A DNA stretch of 64,000 bases from the NCBI GenBank assembly GCA_036346275.1, contig CM070713.1, positions 54,927,567-54,991,566 on the forward strand. Direction: 5' to 3'. Source of the DNA: Otatea glauca. Taxonomy: Eukaryota; Streptophyta; Magnoliopsida; Poales; Poaceae. Below the pieces are notes generated by a model. It did no database searches and had not been told where the DNA came from. It worked only from the letters and a program-made list of their open reading frames with translations. The position numbers and the translations under genes are program-made. Positions 59,723 to 64,000 of this stretch are shown here, piece by piece; position 1 is the first letter of the stretch; the number at the start of each line of letters is the position of its first letter.

Positions 59723-61187
59723 TTAGATGCCTGAGCCTGGGAGAGTGGCGCCTAAAGCCGACAGTGCACCAGCAGCCTTTGCAATCACACATTGGACTTC
59801 GTCAATGATGCGATCGTCTTCTTTTGCGCTCCCTAGCACTGGCACCACTTTGGTCATTTGCTTTTTCACGCCGACCACGGCCACTGCAAGTCCCAGCTTC
59901 TGATCCTTGATAGCCGATGAAGTTTTCTCCAGGGTTTGCTGGCCTTCTGTGATTAGCTTCTCCGTCTTGGCCAACTCTTCCATGAGAAACTTCTTAGTCA
60001 ATTCGAGTTGACCGAGGGAGTTCTTCGTGGTCTTTATCAGCTCTGTATCGGCATCAAACTTTTGTTTCTTGGCCTTGGCATCAGCGACGAGCTCGTCCAA
60101 AATTTTCTGGTCGGCTTCTTGAGCTTCACGCCGAGCTATTCTTGCCTTAGCTGCCTCTACTTCAGATTTCCTCTCGTCCAGGTGGCAGACGTTGAGGAGA
60201 GCTTCCATGGCCTCTGGAGGCAGATCGGCTTCAACCGCTGCCAAAGCATCACGAATCGGCTGGTTGTTTGCCAAGATCTCCGATTGCGGCCTCGTAACCA
60301 GGTCAAAAAGCTTGTTAAGTTTTTCTTTAGTGCCTGGGGTAGAGGTGACTGCAGCCGACGCTTCCTTTGATACTTTGAGGATCTTCCTGATCTCAGTGGC
60401 CATGATCTTCGGGTCGTCGAGATCGGCCAAGGAGAAGTCCAACAGATTCGTCGGTTCAGAAAGCTCCGGCAGATCGACGAGTGGAGCTGTTGGAGTCAGC
60501 CGTGGTGGAGAGAGCGGCGCAGAAGAAATCTTCGAAAGATTGGCCAAGATCTTCGCGACTTGAGCTTATTGCGTCGGCTAAAAGGAGTAAAATAAAGGGT
60601 AAGCCGACGTATTGAAAGACATAAGTTACTTAACTAAAGGTACGATTATTTACCTCTGCAGTGGCCGACGCGTGTGGCGAACTTTCGCCACTCTGTTCTT
60701 GGGGCTTGGATCCCCTTTTCGCATGAGCCTTGGTGTACTTTGTTTTCTTCTTTTCTGAGAATATAATCGGCTAAAAGGTCAGTTGAGCAAAAGGAAAGTA
60801 GAAAATCAGTCGATTATATTTATGCTTACTTGGTTGTTTTTTCTCAATGTCCGATAATGATGGACTCTGGATTCCTAGGGTACCCGAAGTATACCCTATT
60901 AGGCCGGTCGATTGGAGTGGCCTTTTTGCTTGACCACTGCTCGATTGGCCGGAAATGGGCTTCTTGCCGGCTGCCTTAGTCTGCAATATAACAATGAAGG
61001 TGGTAAGAAAATATGTCTGGTAGAAGTCTGGTAGAAGAGCTAGCATACAAAGAAAAGTTATTCAAGCCGATACCTTATCTACAAGACTTGTGTTAGTGTA
61101 ACCCGATGAACTAGCTTCACTGCTAGAATCACTGTTAGACACTAAAGATGACTCTGGCAAGCCCGGAAAGAATTCCTTGATTATAAG
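59723..61187 (-). pseudogene. Antisense additional ORF (aORF) of Tat-B, interrupted by Tat-A copy 2
   Basis: Minus-strand gene convergent with gag-pol. Last exon 60577-59723 carries a long coiled coil (KARIARREAQEADQKILDEL, then repeated heptads to about 59900) and ends at the stop at 59723. Upstream pieces, read leftwards: 61187-61077 (Ser-rich acidic, GLPESSLVSNSDSSSEASS), 60993-60835 (basic, KKPISGQSSSGQAKRPLQS), 60770-60654 (KAHAKRGSKPQEQSGESSP, donor GCAGAG|GTAAAT), with acceptor TTTTAG|CC at 60578. One in-frame TAA near 60565. Its first exons lie beyond 61187. Function unknown. Confidence 0.75.
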
Positions 61188-62111
61188 TGTCGGCGTTTCG
61201 AGCACCGGCACGTAAATTTATAAGTCTAAGGGGTCGCGCGTTCCACTCCCTGAATGGTTAGACTCAGAAGTCCAAGATGTATACTGGTTCGGGCCGAAGG
61301 TCCCTACTCTAGTTCGTGTGGTGGCGTTGTATTCCCTTCAGTACAGATGACTGCACAAAGTTTACAGGCGAGGGTGGTAATGGCTTAGCGAGATGAGTTC
61401 GATCCCCCTCCTACGGGGGTTCCTGCCTCCTTTTATACGGAAGGAAGGGGCAGGTTACATCGAGAATTGCGAGAGGACGAGATGACCTACACTAGGAGCT
61501 TCGGTCCTTCGTTCTGCTGACTGGTCACCGCTCGTCTTGCCCATGCTGGGTCGGTAGCCTAGTTGGCCAGGGCGGTTAGGTATTTCCCCGGGAAACGGTG
61601 TACCTGCCCTCTGCGAACCTTACGAGTGTTGACCTTGCTGCGCATGACGTGGGTGTTGCCTCGGGAGAGAGCGTGTCTTCGTACAGTATGTGACCGGCTG
61701 ATGGGACTGGGAGCATGACTTCGGTCAGTCATTAAACCCTCTTGGGAAGGGACCACCTGCCCTTGTATAGTCACTTCGATTGACCCCGTTCGTGGGGTAC
61801 GTGGCTGTTGGCTGGTAGAGGCTTTGACACGCGGCCCTTGGCAGGGGTTGTCTTGGCACGATCGGAGTCAGGGGATCCCGACCCGCTGCGGGGGTCGGGA
61901 GCCCTGCTTGGTCGGAGCCGGGGGGTTCCGTCCCGCGGCGGGGTCGGGAGCCCTGCTTGGTCGGAGGCACTTCCCTCGATCGGTCGGGAAGGGATGGCCT
62001 TGCAGGTGCTTCGGTCGGTAGTGGGCTGGGAGCGGCCTGTTGGGCTTGAGCTGTGCTTGAGGCCGCCGGCTCGTCGCGGGCCGTTAAGTACCCTGTTATA
62101 AGTATTCGTCA
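61188..62111 (-). mobile_element. 3' LTR of Tat-A copy 2
   Basis: 924 bp, TGTCGGCGTTTCGAGCACC...AAGTATTCGTCA. A TATA box on the minus strand (TATAAAAGG, plus coordinates 61429-61437) would drive the gag-pol RNA in the matching 5' LTR. A pair of GGGTCGGGAGCCCTGCTTGG repeats lies at 61890-61960. Confidence 0.9.
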
Positions 62112-62427
62112 AGAGTCCCGAACCCCAGCGATTTGGCAGATTCGGTTGGGGGTTGAGCTTGGATGAGAATGGTGACTAGGCCCGAGTGGTCGGTCCGACC
62201 GATTAGGTCAAACGATTTCTGCCAGGTGTACCCCGACGCATCCGACGGCTGCCCTGGAATTTGGCCTGGGGCATTCGAGCCGCCGGGGGCTTTGAATCAC
62301 CTCGTTGTACGCACAAGACGGCAGCGCGCCTCGCCGCTCGTCTTACGGATCGCCGGGTTACGTGAAGGGCGCTTCGTTTTCGACGCTTGCATTTGTTTTG
62401 GAGACGTTTAATCTCCCTCCGTCCGGG
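62112..62427. other. Polypurine-tract side and upstream region of the small ORF
   Basis: Minus strand CGCTGGGGTTCGGGACTCT touches the LTR and should be the polypurine tract. The rest has no gene and probably holds the upstream promoter of the small plus-strand ORF. Confidence 0.5.
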
Positions 62428-62434
62428 TATATAA
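62428..62434 (+). promoter_or_regulatory. TATA box of the small plus-strand ORF in Tat-A
   Basis: TATATAA within GTCCGGGTATATAAGGACAC, 64 bp ahead of the ATG at 62498; good spacing for a plant TATA promoter. Confidence 0.6.
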
Positions 62435-62497
62435 GGACACTACGGCTTGCTTGAGTGATAGACCTTTAGACGAGGATCCTTTCTTTTGCTCCTTGAA

Positions 62498-62893
62498 ATG
62501 GCTTCGGGGCACCTTCTAGTCTTCGGCTTTGGTGATGATGTCGCGGTAGAAGAAGAAGATCCTTTGGCCGAAGCTTTAATGAGTATCGACCAGCGACGGC
62601 GAACTCCGGAGGAAGAAGTCAGTAGCCCATGATCTTTGCTGCCGTCGACCAGCCTTGCTCGAGGTCGTCCCGAGGCTCGAGGTAGCAAGGGGGGCCCTTC
62701 TAGAGGCGATGGCGTGAGGGCACCGTATGTAGTCGATCGCGAGCTGCGTCGATGTCATTTGAACGGCGGGAAGCGCGTCGGCCGTCTGATTCAGCGGCTG
62801 CGCGGGTCGTCCGTTGACCAGGCAAGGGTCTACCAGCATGCCGTCGGTGCCACCGATGTCGCACGGATGTTGAAGAGGCTTTGGCGTGGATAA
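62498..62893 (+). pseudogene. Small additional plus-strand ORF of Tat-A (131 codons, one internal stop)
   Basis: One frame from ATG 62498 to TAA at 62891-62893 with a single TGA at 62630-62632. The N-terminal part is hydrophobic then acidic (HLLVFGFGDDVAVEEEDPLA); the C-terminal part is basic and helix-like (RCHLNGGKRVGRLIQRLRG, TDVARMLKRLW). No domain recognised. It has its own TATA box and is followed by a likely transcript end, TGGCCTATAATGAAATC at about 62960. It lies between the 3' LTR and the minisatellite, antisense to gag-pol, and apart from the PF04195-like aORF. It could also be a first exon of the aORF, spliced over the minisatellite. Confidence 0.5.
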
Positions 62894-63019
62894 AGTCTAG
62901 TCGTAGTGTAGCGTAGCTATTCTTGTGTCCCTTGGGGACTGTATGTAAAGTTTGAGCCTGTTGGCCTATAATGAAATCTCCTTTTTCTTTATGAATGTCT
63001 TCGTGATGAGTTTGCTTCG

Positions 63020-63965
63020 GTTGAGTTGTCCGAGTTGCTCGTTTAACGTCGTAGCTGGACCGTGCCTCGGTCGGCAGGGACGACCGCGATGCCTCTGCGC
63101 GAGGTTCGGGTGTCCGAGTGCTCGTTTAACGTCGTAGCTCGACCGTGCCTCGGTCGGCAGGGACGACCGCGATGCCTCGCGCGAGGTTCGTGTGTCGAGT
63201 GCTCGTTTAACGTCGAGGCGGGCGGTGCCTTGGTCGGCGTGGGGCGACCTCGATGCCTCGCGCGAGGTTGGGTGTCCGAGTGCTCGCTTAACGTCGTGAG
63301 CCGGACGGTGCCTTGGTCGGCAGGACGACGCGATGCCTCTCGCGCGAGGTTGGTGTCCGAGTGCTCGTTAACGTCGAGCCGGACGGTGCCTTGGTCGGCG
63401 GGGGGCACCGCGATGCCTCTGCGCGAGGTTGGGTGTCCGAGTGCTCGTTTAGCGTCAGTGGTGGGCGGTGCCTTGGTGGCGGGGGCGGCTGCGATGCCTC
63501 GCGCGAGGTTCGGGTGTCCGAGTGCTCGTTTAACGTCGTGGCTGGACCGTGCCTTGGTCGGCGGGGGACGACCGCGATGCCTCTGCGCGAGGTTGGGTGT
63601 CCGAGTGCTCGCTTAACGTCGTGCTGGACCGTGCCTTGGTCGGCGGGGGCGACCGCGATGCCTCTCGCGAGGTTCCGTGTCCGAGTGCTCGTTTAACGTC
63701 GTGGCTGGACCGTGCCTTGGTGGCGAGGACGGCCGGATGCCCCCGCGCGGGGTTGGTGTCCGAGTGCTCGTTTAACGTCGTGGCTCGGCCGTGCCTCGAT
63801 CGGTAAGGACGACGCGATGCTCTGCGCGAGGTCGGTGTCCGAGTGCTCATTTAACGTCGTAGCTGGACCGTGCCTTGGTGGCAGGGCGACCGGATGCCCT
63901 GCGCGGGGTTCGGTGTCCGAGTGCCGTTTAACGTCGTGGCGGGCGTGGGCTCGTTTTCGTCGTAG
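63020..63965. repeat. 82-bp minisatellite array of Tat-A copy 2
   Basis: Eleven to twelve units homologous to 1-1085, with more indels and a more GC-rich consensus (GTCGTGGCTGGACCGTGCC, TGCGCGAGGTT). It ends in the same degenerate half units and GGGGCATCCATCCCGAG. Confidence 0.92.
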
Positions 63966-64000
63966 GCGGGCGTGGGGCATCCATCCCGAGTCCTCGTCGG

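Larger units (their letters stand above)
51908..61187 (+). mobile_element. Tat-lineage Ty3/gypsy retrotransposon (Tat-B), 3' end off window
   Basis: Plus strand: 5' LTR (51908-52628), PBS, gag, protease, RT, RNase H, archaeal-type RNase H, integrase, then an antisense (minus) aORF. The order is full but there are stops in most domains. At 61187 it is interrupted by the second Tat-A copy; the rest of the aORF and the 3' LTR must lie to the right. It is a different family from Tat-A: PBS, LTR and composition differ. Confidence 0.9.
61188..64000 (-). mobile_element. Tat-A copy 2, 3' LTR side, inserted in Tat-B
   Basis: LTR at 61188-62111 is homologous to the one at 11894-12766. The left flank has no PBS, so this is the 3' LTR of a minus-strand element whose body runs right, out of the window. 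The small plus-strand ORF and minisatellite follow in order. The junction base 61187 lies in the aORF of Tat-B; ATAAG at 61183-61187 is the expected target copy. Confidence 0.9.

Overview
This window is nuclear DNA of a grass (Poaceae, most likely a panicoid; the species cannot be read from the sequence). It holds one apparently intact host gene with introns, one broken host gene, and around them a dense set of nested transposable elements of grass type: Tat-lineage Ty3/gypsy, Ty1/copia, CACTA, LINE, solo LTR, TRIM, Tourist, Stowaway and Mutator-like MITEs. There is no bacterial, organellar or CRISPR signal.

Layout. 1-12766: minus-strand Tat-lineage Ty3/gypsy element (Tat-A, cut by the window start) with an 82-bp minisatellite, a plus-strand antisense gene (aORF), minus-strand gag-pol, PBS and 5' LTR. 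12767-17780: minus-strand CACTA element into which Tat-A inserted. 18111-25072: complete but decayed plus-strand Ty1/copia element (5-bp TSD GTATA). 25580-47028: GPI ethanolamine phosphate transferase 1 (PIG-N) gene on the plus strand, 18 exons joining to a 975-residue ORF without a break. Its introns hold a Mutator-like fold-back MITE, a Tourist MITE, a TIR-like element and, in the 10.65-kb last intron, a solo LTR that contains a whole copia element, then a LINE tail that contains a second LTR and a TRIM. 48423-51720: TBL/XOAT-type O-acetyltransferase pseudogene, cut by a TRIM and other repeat DNA. 51908-61187: plus-strand element of a second Tat family (Tat-B) with 5' LTR, gag, protease, RT, RNase H, archaeal-type RNase H, integrase and a minus-strand aORF. 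61188-64000: 3' LTR side of a second Tat-A copy, inserted in the Tat-B aORF, with a small plus-strand ORF behind its own TATA box and then the same minisatellite.

Most notable are the Tat elements. Each family carries host-like, intron-containing genes antisense to gag-pol. Tat-A also has a second small TATA-led ORF between its 3' LTR and the minisatellite, for which I know no name. Tat-B is saturated with the word ATCGGCT/AGCCGAT in every region and on both strands. The PIG-N gene stays intact although about 10 kb of nested elements separate its last exon from the rest.
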